39,312 bases of DNA from Micavibrio_B sp964633355 (GCA_964633355.1 CAZWGO010000020.1:1-39312); one strand, 5' to 3'. Shown: positions 25,078-33,123, numbered from the stretch's first letter. The notes: generated from the letters alone by a model not told the origin. Translations and numbers: made by a program.

Positions 25078-25923
25078 ATGACCAAACCCCATAAATTAGT
25101 TGCCATCCAAGGGGTCCTCGGCTCCAATTCGGATATCGCCCGCCGCAATTTATTGCCGCAAATGGATACCTATCCCTGCGAAACGTTCGAAAAAGCCTTT
25201 AATGCCTTAAAAGACGGCACGGCGGAACTCGCCCTGATCGCCGTCGATAATACGATTGCTGGGCGAGTCGCCGACGTTCACCATCTTCTGGCCGGATCGG
25301 ATTTCTATATTGTCGGGGAATATTTTCTGCCCATCGATTTTGCCCTGATGGCCCTGCCAAGCGCACAAATTTCCGACCTGACCGATGTTTATTCCCACCC
25401 GCATGCCATTCCGCAATGCCGGAAAATCATTCGTGAGCTTAATTTAAAACCGCATGTCCATCCCGACACCGCTGGCGCTGCCGCCGATGTCGCCTTGTGG
25501 GGGGATAAGACCAAGGCCGCCCTCGCCCCAACCTTGGCCGCCGACATTTACGGCCTGAAAGTTTTAAAGGAAAAAGTGCAGGACGAAGCCGATAACACGA
25601 CGCGCTTTCTGGTTCTCTCGAAAGATATCAGTCTTCCGAAAGCTTCTCCCGGCAACTTTATTACCAGCCTCTATTTCGAAGTGCGCAATATTCCCGCCGC
25701 CCTCTATAAAGCGCTCGGCGGTTTTGCCACAAATGGCGTGCAGGTGATAAAACTGGAGAGCTATGTCGATCCGCGTTTTAACGTGGCGCGTTTTTATGTT
25801 GAGATTATCGGCCACACGCAAGATCGCGCAGTCGGCCTCGCTTTGGAAGAGCTGGCGTTTTTTGCCAAGGACATTCGCAATATGGGCACTTATAAAGCCC
25901 ATGAATTCAGGAATTTAAACTAA
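25078..25923 (+). CDS. pheA: Prephenate dehydratase PheA
   Basis: A 281-residue enzyme converting prephenate to phenylpyruvate in phenylalanine synthesis, without a fused chorismate mutase. The catalytic domain shows VAIQGVLGSNSD, DNTIAGRV (the usual ENSIAGRV loop), SHPHAIPQC and the catalytic NTTRFLVL motif. From ~residue 195 comes an ACT domain with FEVRNIPAALYKALGGFATNGVQVIKLESY, where phenylalanine is expected to bind for feedback inhibition. It is followed 11 bp later by a 57-residue gene on the same strand. Confidence 0.94.
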   Translation: MTKPHKLVAIQGVLGSNSDIARRNLLPQMDTYPCETFEKAFNALKDGTAELALIAVDNTIAGRVADVHHLLAGSDFYIVGEYFLPIDFALMALPSAQISDLTDVYSHPHAIPQCRKIIRELNLKPHVHPDTAGAAADVALWGDKTKAALAPTLAADIYGLKVLKEKVQDEADNTTRFLVLSKDISLPKASPGNFITSLYFEVRNIPAALYKALGGFATNGVQVIKLESYVDPRFNVARFYVEIIGHTQDRAVGLALEELAFFAKDIRNMGTYKAHEFRNLN

Positions 25924-25934
25924 GGAGAAAACCA

Positions 25935-26108
25935 ATGCCGACCCATGCCGAACTGGCCGCCCAATTGCTTCGCGACGCCGCCGGATTTTTTAAAGCCCTG
26001 TCAGACCAGAACGAAGAGTTGAAAGCGCAAATGCTGGAAAATGCTGATGTGTTTGAACAAGTCGCTCAATTGGTAGAAAAAGATCCATTGGGGAATATCG
26101 AACAATAG
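25935..26108 (+). CDS. Small helical protein, 57 residues, unknown function
   Basis: A short gene 11 bp after pheA with an ideal ribosome-binding site (AAGGAG at 25922-25927, 7 nt before the ATG). The product starts MPTHAELAAQLLRDAAGFFKAL and continues in a heptad-like pattern of Leu, Ala, Phe and Val (ENADVFEQVAQLVEKDPLG), so it is probably two amphipathic helices. It has no cysteines and no membrane segment. Codon use is like its neighbours. Function unknown; probably co-transcribed with pheA. Confidence 0.75.
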   Translation: MPTHAELAAQLLRDAAGFFKALSDQNEELKAQMLENADVFEQVAQLVEKDPLGNIEQ

Positions 26109-26115
26109 CTAATCG

Positions 26116-26436
26116 TTATAGCTGATACGCCGCGATAATACCCGCACTGATCACGCAAAAACACGCCGCCGCCGCCATTAGATAGAGCTTGCGCCGCGCG
26201 CTTGGACGACGGTCGCAGATTTTGATCGCGGCGGACGCGCCTTTTTTGCGCACTTCGATACGGGTAAATTTTTCGTTTTTGAAAAGGATATCGGCGATGC
26301 GGCAGGCTTCCAGCTCGTCATCCATTGTTTTGATCGCCTGCCAAACAGGTGATCCTTTCGACATCTCGTCCTTTTCGAACGAGTAGATAACGAATTCCGA
26401 CCTGTTTTGCTTTTCGGGGGAAAAAGATGCTGTCAT
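26116..26436 (-). CDS. Small tail-anchored membrane protein, unknown function
   Basis: A 106-residue protein not assigned to a family. The first ~80 residues are soluble and mixed charged (EKQNRSEFVIYSFEKDE, then a region with ACRIADILFKNEKFTRIEVRKKG). A cluster of Arg and Lys (RRPSARRKLY) follows, then a single C-terminal membrane helix (LMAAAACFCVISAGIIAAYQL), which suggests a tail anchor with the domain in the cytosol. The ATG at 26436 is chosen because GAGGTG stands 6 nt before it; an in-frame GTG at 26445 is itself part of that ribosome-binding site. It is convergent with the 57-residue gene. Confidence 0.7.
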   Translation of the reverse strand: MTASFSPEKQNRSEFVIYSFEKDEMSKGSPVWQAIKTMDDELEACRIADILFKNEKFTRIEVRKKGASAAIKICDRRPSARRKLYLMAAAACFCVISAGIIAAYQL

Positions 26437-26526
26437 GTAAAACACCTCAAAAATGTTCTTAAACTCAGTGAATGGAATGAAGCGAATCTAGCTCTGCTTC
26501 GGCACCCTCATCACACAATAAAAAGT

Positions 26527-26541
26527 TTAACAACGGGTTAA
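26527..26541. promoter_or_regulatory. CtrA-type site TTAA-N7-TTAA upstream of ftsK
   Basis: A perfect TTAA-CAACGGG-TTAA lies about 120 bp before the ftsK start. A near match to a DnaA box (TGTGGATAT, 26600-26608) lies between it and the gene. Cell-cycle control by CtrA fits a division gene; binding itself is inferred. Confidence 0.5.
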
Positions 26542-26659
26542 TTTAAAAATTCCTTCCACATGTTGCAAAACTTGCCAGAACGGATTTTGCCCGATAAACT
26601 GTGGATATCTTTAACTCCTCCCGATTCCCAAATTATTCCACCAGCATTCGAAGAACATT

Positions 26660-29041
26660 ATGGCCCGCACCGTTGCAATCAAAAACCAGTCCCGTTTTTT
26701 CCGTTTCCTGCCGTCGAGCTGGCAAGCCTATTTAGGCGAACGCGCACAGGATGGTTTTGCCATCGCCGTTTTCCTTTCCGGTATTTTTATCGTCCTCGCG
26801 TTGATCACCTATAATTCCACCGATCCGTCGATGAGCACGGCATCGAGCAGCGAAGACATTCACAACATGATGGGTGCCTCCGGTGCCAATGTCGCCGATC
26901 TCCTGCTTCAGATTTTCGGCATCGGCGCTTTTGTCTTTGCCATCGGTTTCATGACATGGGGACTGCGCCTGTGGCGCCGCGAGGATTTCGGCCCGCTCTG
27001 GCTGCGCGCGTCCACCATGCTGTCTTCCGCCCTGTTACTGTCGATCGCAGGCGCGGCTGTGCCCGCTTTTATGCTGATGCCGCATGCGACGATGGGCGGC
27101 GGCGGCGGTAATATCCTGCTCAACAATCTCGAAGGGCTAACAAATGATTTTCTTCCGCTGGCCCGCTATAGCATCGGCTTTCTGGCTGCGATCCTTGGTT
27201 TACTGAGTCTTAATTTCGGTCTTGCCTTGCGCCAGAACGAACGTCAGGCGATGGTCGCCTCCATGCTCTACGGGTCATCGGTCGCTGCCGAAAGCGCCAG
27301 CACATTATGGGGCCGTCTCTCCGCCTTTTTCTCCCCGCCTGAAGCCAAGCCGGTAAAGAAACGTACGTCAAAAGCCCGCGCCGTTCAGGAAGATGACGAA
27401 GAGGAAGAATACGAAGAAGCGTATGAAGAAGAATACGAGGAAGAAGAAGCCGCGCCGAAAGCAGGCATCAAAGTCGTAAAGCCGCAAAAAGCCAAAGCGC
27501 CGCCTGCCAAGGCCAAACCGAAACAGGCAAGGCTTGATTTGCGCGATCCGTCCGAATGGGAATTGCCGAGCGTCGATCTATTGCAGGAACATCCGGATCA
27601 AGGCGAAGCGAAAGTCGATGAAGGCGCGCTGCGCAAGAACGCCGAAATGCTTAACACGGTTTTACAGGATTACAACGTCTCCGGCGAAATTGAATCCATC
27701 CACCCCGGCCCTGTCGTCACGCTCTATGAACTGGAACCTTCGCCGGGTACGAAAACCTCCCGCGTCGTCGGTCTCTCTGACGATATAGCGCGCTCCATGT
27801 CGGCTGTATCAGTACGCGTCGCCGTCGTCCCGGGCCGCAACGTCATCGGGATCGAGCTGCCGAATAAAAAACGCCAGACTGTTTATTTCCGCGAACTCAT
27901 GGAAAGCGACGATGTCGATAAATCCGGCGCGAAATTGCCGCTCGTTTTGGGGAAAGATATTGGCGGTCAACCGATCATCGCCGACCTGACCAAAATGCCG
28001 CATTTGCTCGTCGCCGGTACGACGGGCTCCGGTAAATCGGTCGCCGTCAATACGATGATCTTGTCGCTCCTCTACAAACTGCCGCCTGAAAAATGCCGCT
28101 TCATCATGATCGATCCGAAAATGCTCGAGCTTTCGGTTTATGACGATATCCCGCATTTGCTTTCACCAGTCGTCACCGAACCGGGCCGCGCCATCGTCGC
28201 GCTGAAATGGACCGTGCAGGAAATGGAGAACCGCTATCGCAACATGTCAAAACTCGGCGTGCGCAATATCGAAGGCTATAACCAGCGCCTCAAAGAAGCC
28301 CGTAAAAAAGGTGAAGTCTTGATGCGCAAAGTCCAGACCGGCTTTGACGCTGAAACCGGCAAACCTGTTTATGAAGAACAACCTCTCGACCTGACAGAAC
28401 TGCCGTACATCGTCGTGATCGTCGATGAATTCGCCGACCTTATGCTGGTCGCCGGAAAAGATGTCGAAAACGCCATCCAGCGCCTCGCGCAAATGGCGCG
28501 CGCCGCAGGTATTCACCTTATCATGGCAACCCAGCGTCCGTCCGTCGATGTTATCACTGGCGTCATCAAGGCAAACTTCCCGACGAGGATTTCTTTCCAG
28601 GTAACGTCAAAAATCGACAGCCGTACGATCCTCGGCGAAGGCGGTGCGGAAACATTGCTCGGTATGGGGGATATGCTCTATATGGCCGCAGGCGGACGTT
28701 TGACCCGCGTTCACGGGCCTTTCGTCTCCGACCGCGAAGTCGAAGATGTCGTCAATTATTTGAAAGCGCAAGGCGAGCCGGAATATCTCGAAGAAATTAC
28801 CGAAGGTGATTTTGAAGGCGGGGAGTTTGGCGAAGAGCGCGAATCCTCCGGCGATGAATTATACGATCAAGCCGTGGCCCTCGTCGCCCGCGAGCAAAAA
28901 GCCTCCACCAGTTTTATCCAGCGTCATTTGCAAATCGGCTATAACCGCGCCGCGCGCATCATCGAACAGATGGAAAAAGAAGGCGTGGTCGGGAAAGCCA
29001 ACCATGTCGGCAAGCGTGAAGTATTGGTGGGAGCGAGATAA
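26660..29041 (+). CDS. ftsK: DNA translocase FtsK
   Basis: A 793-residue septal DNA pump that clears and aligns chromosome termini during division and activates XerCD. The N-terminus has four membrane helices (~residues 30-195). A short linker with a very acidic Glu/Asp/Tyr stretch (~243-264) followed by a Lys/Ala/Pro stretch precedes the alpha/beta motor. The motor has Walker A GTTGSGKS near 451-458, Walker B IVVIVDEFADLM and LIMATQRPSVDVITGVIK. The C-terminal ~65 residues are the gamma winged helix (SFIQRHLQIGYNRAARIIEQME), which reads KOPS. It is complete and of normal length for alphaproteobacteria. It ends 1 bp from the end of the convergent AT-rich gene. Confidence 0.96.
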   Translation: MARTVAIKNQSRFFRFLPSSWQAYLGERAQDGFAIAVFLSGIFIVLALITYNSTDPSMSTASSSEDIHNMMGASGANVADLLLQIFGIGAFVFAIGFMTWGLRLWRREDFGPLWLRASTMLSSALLLSIAGAAVPAFMLMPHATMGGGGGNILLNNLEGLTNDFLPLARYSIGFLAAILGLLSLNFGLALRQNERQAMVASMLYGSSVAAESASTLWGRLSAFFSPPEAKPVKKRTSKARAVQEDDEEEEYEEAYEEEYEEEEAAPKAGIKVVKPQKAKAPPAKAKPKQARLDLRDPSEWELPSVDLLQEHPDQGEAKVDEGALRKNAEMLNTVLQDYNVSGEIESIHPGPVVTLYELEPSPGTKTSRVVGLSDDIARSMSAVSVRVAVVPGRNVIGIELPNKKRQTVYFRELMESDDVDKSGAKLPLVLGKDIGGQPIIADLTKMPHLLVAGTTGSGKSVAVNTMILSLLYKLPPEKCRFIMIDPKMLELSVYDDIPHLLSPVVTEPGRAIVALKWTVQEMENRYRNMSKLGVRNIEGYNQRLKEARKKGEVLMRKVQTGFDAETGKPVYEEQPLDLTELPYIVVIVDEFADLMLVAGKDVENAIQRLAQMARAAGIHLIMATQRPSVDVITGVIKANFPTRISFQVTSKIDSRTILGEGGAETLLGMGDMLYMAAGGRLTRVHGPFVSDREVEDVVNYLKAQGEPEYLEEITEGDFEGGEFGEERESSGDELYDQAVALVAREQKASTSFIQRHLQIGYNRAARIIEQMEKEGVVGKANHVGKREVLVGAR

Positions 29042-29042
29042 A

Positions 29043-29840
29043 TCAGGTTGGAGAAGACTCTATACTATTAAGCTGAATAGTATTACGCGCGGCCGTGTTA
29101 CCCCCAGTATAAAAGGCATGATATCTAAACCATCTATCGTCTTTATCGCCTTCATTCAGCACAGCCACTTGAAACGCTAATTTTAAAGAAAACATTTCCC
29201 CGGGATAATCGAGTTTTATTGGTTCATTAGAAAGCATTTCAAAATCGGCAGGTTCCTCGTGAAGAAAACCATAGGTTTCTCCCATTTGAATATGGGCATA
29301 CATTCCCGTTATTCCTTTAGCCCATGATGTATCTATTGTGGTTGGCTGGCCGCTTAGAATCAAACCGGGGAATTGCTTTGAAATAGATAGCGTGCCGTGA
29401 ATTATAATTTTATCGTCCGAAACACTTTTTTGAAAATCTTCATGAATAAGAAATTCAATATTATTTTCTTTTAACTGTTGATTCAAGCAATCCCTGACTT
29501 TGACTTCAATACCTTCCGGCCAGTTTTGATGAGATGACGGATAAAAAGATAAATTATTTCCATGTCTGCCGACATATAATCCAAACGCACCTAAGCGTGA
29601 AATGACAGGATCTTTATCATTAAGCCATTCAAAGACAATTTCTCCGAAGCGGTCTAGAAAATTATTAAATGTAGCATTATTACTCTTGAAGGCTTGGCCA
29701 GTCTCTGAATGATAGCTGCATAAATCAAGCACAACACCAATAAGCCCGGATATGCCATCACGTTTTATAATCATATCGGCAGATTTAGTCTTACCGCATG
29801 ATTCAAGAAAATTTTGTATAAAAGTCTCTGAATTAATCAT
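29043..29840 (-). CDS. AT-rich orphan protein, unknown function
   Basis: I do not recognise this 265-residue protein. It has no signal peptide, no membrane helix and few cysteines, so it is probably cytosolic. The sequence is rich in Asn, Ile, Lys, Phe and Ser, including the segment IEFLIHEDFQKSV. The DNA is visibly richer in A+T than ftsK beside it, with many AAT, ATT and TTT codons. It ends 1 bp from the ftsK stop and is followed upstream by the disrupted methyltransferase. Composition and isolation suggest a horizontally acquired gene. The open frame is long and starts with an ATG, so I regard it as real. Confidence 0.7.
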   Translation of the reverse strand: MINSETFIQNFLESCGKTKSADMIIKRDGISGLIGVVLDLCSYHSETGQAFKSNNATFNNFLDRFGEIVFEWLNDKDPVISRLGAFGLYVGRHGNNLSFYPSSHQNWPEGIEVKVRDCLNQQLKENNIEFLIHEDFQKSVSDDKIIIHGTLSISKQFPGLILSGQPTTIDTSWAKGITGMYAHIQMGETYGFLHEEPADFEMLSNEPIKLDYPGEMFSLKLAFQVAVLNEGDKDDRWFRYHAFYTGGNTAARNTIQLNSIESSPT

Positions 29841-29892
29841 AGCGCACTTTTAGCATATCATTTTCGGGATATGCAAATTCACAGCAAAAGCC

Positions 29893-30435
29893 CTAATCGG
29901 ATAATGTTTTAAACTTTATACCCATCAAAATACCATCCACCCTATGCGAACCCCGCCCTGAATAACTCCGCGTATCGCGATTTGATATCAAATCAATCCC
30001 GCTCTCCACCAAACAATCTTCAAGCTTACTCCGGCTCCACAAATACACCCTGCCACCATCATCGGTCAGGCCTTGCGTACTCTCCTGCCCTGCCAGATAC
30101 GACAGAACCAAATGTCCGCCCGGTTTTAAAACCGCCGCCATGTTTGAAATAAACGCATTCGGATCGGCGGCATAATTAATTACGGCCGCCGATCCGACGA
30201 TATCGTAACTTTTATTTTCAACCGGCCATGGCGTGTCCATTAAATTATGCAGAATCGTATGATCGGCGCTGCCGTCGATCATCGATTGCGCGAGCATCTC
30301 AGGGGAAAAATCCATACCGGTGATTTTTATCGCGGGCCAAGTTTTCCTGATCGCCGCGCCGAGAAGTCCGGTGCCCGATCCGCAATCGAGAAAATTCTTC
30401 GGGCTGATCTTTTGTTTATCAAGCGTTTTCGCCAT
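29893..30435 (-). CDS. Class I SAM-dependent methyltransferase, 5' end apparently frameshifted
   Basis: From the first in-frame ATG the product is 180 residues. Motif I is FLDCGSGTGLLGAAIR, followed by the acidic MDFSPEMLAQS (motif II) and YDIVGSAAVINYAADP (motif post I). LKPGGHLVLSYLAG is motif III, so this is a Methyltransf_11/25-type enzyme of unknown substrate. Motif I begins only ~14 residues from this start, which is too short for the fold. The same frame stays open upstream to 30547 and encodes a plausible N-terminus (AEIRKRYNLLALDYTSNAKL) with no ATG, GTG or TTG. An ATG at 30559 would join this frame if one A of the A4 run (plus strand T at 30545-30548) were absent. The gene is therefore probably 29893-30559 with a 1-nt frameshift or sequencing error. 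Confidence 0.8.
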   Translation of the reverse strand: MAKTLDKQKISPKNFLDCGSGTGLLGAAIRKTWPAIKITGMDFSPEMLAQSMIDGSADHTILHNLMDTPWPVENKSYDIVGSAAVINYAADPNAFISNMAAVLKPGGHLVLSYLAGQESTQGLTDDGGRVYLWSRSKLEDCLVESGIDLISNRDTRSYSGRGSHRVDGILMGIKFKTLSD

Positions 30436-30559
30436 GCGAAACGGGATCTGGTACCCGCAGAGTTTCGCATTCGAGGTATAATCAAGCGCCAGTAAATTGT
30501 AACGCTTGCGAATTTCCGCTTCTTCAGCGGAAAGCCTATCCAGCTTTTATATATGTCAT
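30436..30559 (-). other. Displaced 5' part of the methyltransferase gene
   Basis: An ATG at 30557-30559 reads only MTYIKAG before a stop at 30536-30538. Removing one A from the A4 run restores MTYIKLDRLSAEEAEIRKRY and joins the downstream methyltransferase frame without a break, giving ~221 residues. GGACGGG stands ~6 nt before this ATG. Confidence 0.6.
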
Positions 30560-30621
30560 GTATTACCCGTCCGGTTGATCAGTCTTTTCAATGACGCATC
30601 TGGACTGTAACAGAGTTATCG

Positions 30622-31083
30622 TCAGGCCATGAGAAAGATTTGAATCGGCGCGGCGGGCATCAGCTGTGATTTGACGGATTCGAAACATTCGGGGCGTATG
30701 CCGCCATGGGCAAGCTCCAACGCTTTTTCGGTTCTGACCCGCCATGGCGAGTAACCGGTCTCGTCTCCTTCAAGCTCTTCTCTGGCGGCAAAAGGAATAT
30801 CCGACTGGCAATCCCTGTTAAGGCCGATCATACATCCGCGCAGCAAGGTAATCTTTTCAGGCCGTGTATAGTCATGCACGATTTTATCGAAGATCTCGGA
30901 GAGGTTTGATTTATTGCGGCAGCTTCGCGCTTCGTAAATCCGCAAAGTGGCCTCATACGCATTGCGGCAAAGTTTTTTGATGATCGCCGCATCGACGATT
31001 TGTTGCTGCATCATATCAAGGCGCTCATACGCTTCCCGCGCCGCTATAAGGCACGGATCCTGTCGCTCGCTTAAATATCCCAT
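30622..31083 (-). CDS. Hypothetical protein behind a CtrA-type site
   Basis: A 153-residue soluble protein I cannot assign. It looks mostly helical in the first half (AREAYERLDMMQQQIVDAAIIKKLCRNAYEATLRIYEA) and contains four cysteines spread along its length. There is no signal or membrane segment, though the last residues (AAPIQIFLMA) are hydrophobic. It is upstream of, and probably co-transcribed with, the methyltransferase gene (62 bp to its likely start). A perfect TTAA-N7-TTAA lies 25 bp before its ATG. Composition matches the chromosome. Confidence 0.7.
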   Translation of the reverse strand: MGYLSERQDPCLIAAREAYERLDMMQQQIVDAAIIKKLCRNAYEATLRIYEARSCRNKSNLSEIFDKIVHDYTRPEKITLLRGCMIGLNRDCQSDIPFAAREELEGDETGYSPWRVRTEKALELAHGGIRPECFESVKSQLMPAAPIQIFLMA

Positions 31084-31107
31084 ATGTTAATTTTCAGGCC
31101 GGAAGGC

Positions 31108-31122
31108 TTAATTTAAGATTAA
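31108..31122. promoter_or_regulatory. CtrA-type site TTAA-N7-TTAA upstream of the 153-residue gene
   Basis: A perfect TTAA-TTTAAGA-TTAA lies in the 57-bp gap between the clpP-like stop and the start of the hypothetical gene. The palindromic word AATAAAATTTTATCT (31127-31141) is next to it, the same pairing seen before DotA-family paralog 3. Confidence 0.5.
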
Positions 31123-31126
31123 TTTG

Positions 31127-31141
31127 AATAAAATTTTATCT
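31127..31141. repeat. Shared AT-rich palindromic word (copy 2)
   Basis: AATAAAATTTTATCT, identical to 6913-6927. Its last base is the first base of the clpP-like stop triplet. A 12-base version is at 13390-13401. Confidence 0.5.
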
Positions 31142-31728
31142 TATTTAGGCAAACGCTCGATCACCCGATCAATCACGCCGAAAGCACAGGCATCGCCCGC
31201 GCTCATATAGGAATCCCGGTCGAGCACGTTATGCAGCCTGTCAAACGACTGACCAGTATGTTTTTGCAACAAACCGTTCAACAATTCACGCAGGCGAATA
31301 AGTTCTTTCGCTTCGATCTCGACATCGCGGCTGGACCCTTCAATACCGCCTTGCGGCTGGTGCATCATGATCCGCGCATTGGGCAGCGCGAAGCGTTTGC
31401 CTTTCGCGCCGCCACTTAAAATAATCGCCGCACCCGAAGCCGCTTCGCCTATGCAAATGGTGGACACGTCGCAGCGCACCGCCTGCATCATGTCGTAAAT
31501 CGCCAGCGTATCGGTGACATTGCCGCCTTCGGAATTGATAAAGAGCGTGATGTCGGAATCAGGATCCTGCAGATCGAGCAACATCATCTGGCCGCATAGC
31601 GTATTGGCGCTTTCGGCATTGATCTCATGGGTCAGGAATAAAACTCGTTCCTGCTGCAGCGACGTAAAAACATCGCTATCAAGGGAAGGCGATTTTACAT
31701 CCTGGGCAGGGGTTTCGTTCCGACGCAT
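31141..31728 (-). CDS. clpP: ClpP-like serine protease subunit
   Basis: A 195-residue member of the ClpP family, which forms tetradecameric chambers fed by Clp ATPases. The triad is visible: S98 in GEAASGAA, H123 in MMHQP and D172 in LDRDSYMSA. The handle region and GGNVTDTLAIYDMMQ are also conserved. It differs from housekeeping ClpP: AASGAA replaces AASMGA, and the N-terminus lacks the usual axial-loop sequence before the first strand. No clpX, lon or tig gene is next to it. It is therefore probably a second, specialised ClpP (ClpP2-like). GGAGGA stands ~9 nt before the ATG. Confidence 0.85.
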   Translation of the reverse strand: MRRNETPAQDVKSPSLDSDVFTSLQQERVLFLTHEINAESANTLCGQMMLLDLQDPDSDITLFINSEGGNVTDTLAIYDMMQAVRCDVSTICIGEAASGAAIILSGGAKGKRFALPNARIMMHQPQGGIEGSSRDVEIEAKELIRLRELLNGLLQKHTGQSFDRLHNVLDRDSYMSAGDACAFGVIDRVIERLPK

Positions 31729-31838
31729 TGTTCAGTTTCCTCCTATGTCTATTTAATTGTGTGGCTTAAGAATAATGTAGGACCGTCCGGCCTCCCGCAA
31801 AGAGGCTGATGAAAAGAATCATTTTTCAATGATTTCAG

Positions 31839-32432
31839 CTATTTAGTTGATTTTAGCTCTTCGAGGCGCTCGTCGCGGTTGCATCCGGCGCGGTAGAGTT
31901 TGTAATGCATTTTGTTGTTTTCGGCGAAATCCTGATGCTTGGCTTCTGCCGCATAAAACGGCTTGGCCTCCTCAATTTGCACCGTCACTTTTTTATCCGG
32001 GTGGCGGCTTTGAAGCGCGGTCAGGCTTTTCTCGGCGGCTTCGCGCTCCTGCTTATTCGCAACAAAAATAATTGCCGAATACTGCTTGCCCTTGTCGCAG
32101 AACTGGCCTTCGCCGTCGAAAGGATCGACATTGTCCCAGAAAACCTGCAACAATTTCTCGTAGGAAACCTTCGCCGGATCATAGGTCACTTCCACCGCTT
32201 CATAATGATCGGTCCTGCCTGTCGATACCTGATCGTAGGTCGCGGTCTCTTGTGTGCCGCCTTGATAACCGGACACGACGTCGCTGACGCCCTCCACTTT
32301 AGAAAAATCATGCTCGGCGCACCAGAAACACCCCATGGCAAATGACACCTTTGAGGTTTCCGCCTGAGCGGTTTCAGAATGAGCGGTTGAAATAAAGAGC
32401 ATAAGGGCGAGAGACAGGAATAAGGTTTTCAT
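31839..32432 (-). CDS. msrA: Peptide methionine sulfoxide reductase MsrA, exported
   Basis: A 197-residue enzyme that reduces the S-epimer of methionine sulfoxide in proteins. The start at 32432 gives a signal peptide (MKTLFLSLALMLFISTAHS), so this MsrA is probably periplasmic; a longer frame to 32480 would overlap the divergent gene. The active site GCFWC has the catalytic C35 (with W37 and C38), and the family run AEHDFSKVEGVSDVVSGYQGG follows. It also has VEVTYDPAKVSYEKLLQVFWDNVDP and a C-terminal cysteine in GCNRDERLEEL that can act as the resolving residue. It is divergent from the YjdF-like gene, with 36 bp between starts. Confidence 0.93.
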   Translation of the reverse strand: MKTLFLSLALMLFISTAHSETAQAETSKVSFAMGCFWCAEHDFSKVEGVSDVVSGYQGGTQETATYDQVSTGRTDHYEAVEVTYDPAKVSYEKLLQVFWDNVDPFDGEGQFCDKGKQYSAIIFVANKQEREAAEKSLTALQSRHPDKKVTVQIEEAKPFYAAEAKHQDFAENNKMHYKLYRAGCNRDERLEELKSTK

Positions 32433-32468
32433 GCTATCTATTCGGTCATATAGTCGAGAAGGTTTCAA

Positions 32469-33074
32469 ATGAAAAAGCATGCTCTACCCCTTATCTGTAT
32501 GGTTATCGTTCTGGCGACCCTACTCTGGTCGGCTATTGGACCTTATGACTGGCCGACATGGATCATGGAAACGCTGCCGGTCTGGATCGCGGTGGCCATC
32601 TTGATCCCGACGCGCCATAAATTTCCCCTGACCAATCTGGCTTATATATTAATTGCGATCCATGCCGTCATTTTGATTGTCGGGGCGCATTACACCTATG
32701 CCCGGGTACCTCTTTTTGACTGGATCAAGGAAGCGCTCGGTACCGAGCGCAATTCCTATGACGGGCTCGGCCATCTGGCACAAGGCTTTATCCCGGCCCT
32801 GATCGCCCGCGAGCTTTTAATCCGCACCTCTGATTTGAAACGCGGGAAATGGATGTTCGTGCTAATCGTACTCTCCTGCCTCGGTATCAGCGCGATTTAT
32901 GAATTGATCGAATGGGGAGCCGCCGAAGCGGCAGGCGGCGGGGCGGTCGAATTCCTCGGTACGCAGGGCGATGTATGGGATACGCAAAAAGATATGGCTT
33001 TGGCCGGTATCGGCGCGGCCTTGTCGCTTTTGATTTTGTCCAAGCTGCATGACCGCCAGCTCGATAAACTTTAA
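32469..33074 (+). CDS. DUF2238/YjdF-like inner-membrane protein
   Basis: A 201-residue polytopic membrane protein with about five hydrophobic helices. The family features are the HYTYARVPLFDWIKE segment, then NSYDGLGHLAQGFIPALIARELL and AIYELIEWGAAEAAGGG, ending with the FLGTQGDVWDTQKDM motif. These conserved His, Asp, Glu and Trp residues at membrane borders suggest an unknown enzymatic or binding function. AGAAGG stands 6 nt before the ATG. The function of this family is not established. Confidence 0.88.
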   Translation: MKKHALPLICMVIVLATLLWSAIGPYDWPTWIMETLPVWIAVAILIPTRHKFPLTNLAYILIAIHAVILIVGAHYTYARVPLFDWIKEALGTERNSYDGLGHLAQGFIPALIARELLIRTSDLKRGKWMFVLIVLSCLGISAIYELIEWGAAEAAGGGAVEFLGTQGDVWDTQKDMALAGIGAALSLLILSKLHDRQLDKL

Positions 33075-33080
33075 TTTTGG

Positions 33081-33104
33081 GGGAAGCTTCTCTTCCCATC
33101 CGTT
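33081..33104 (+). terminator. Weak candidate terminator
   Basis: GGGAAG (33081-33086) and CTTCCC (33092-33097) form a 6-bp stem with a 5-nt loop, followed after four bases by TTTT. It lies between the YjdF-like gene and lolA and may partly end the first transcript. Confidence 0.35.
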
Positions 33105-33123
33105 TTAATCTAAATAGGTACAC

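Noticed and set aside
29043..31083. The region between ftsK and clpP as an integrated prophage or genomic island
   Set aside because: No integrase, transposase, attachment repeats or tRNA border are seen; only one of the genes has deviant composition.
32433..32480. Longer MsrA start at 32480
   Set aside because: It would overlap the divergent membrane-protein start and put polar residues before a clear signal peptide.
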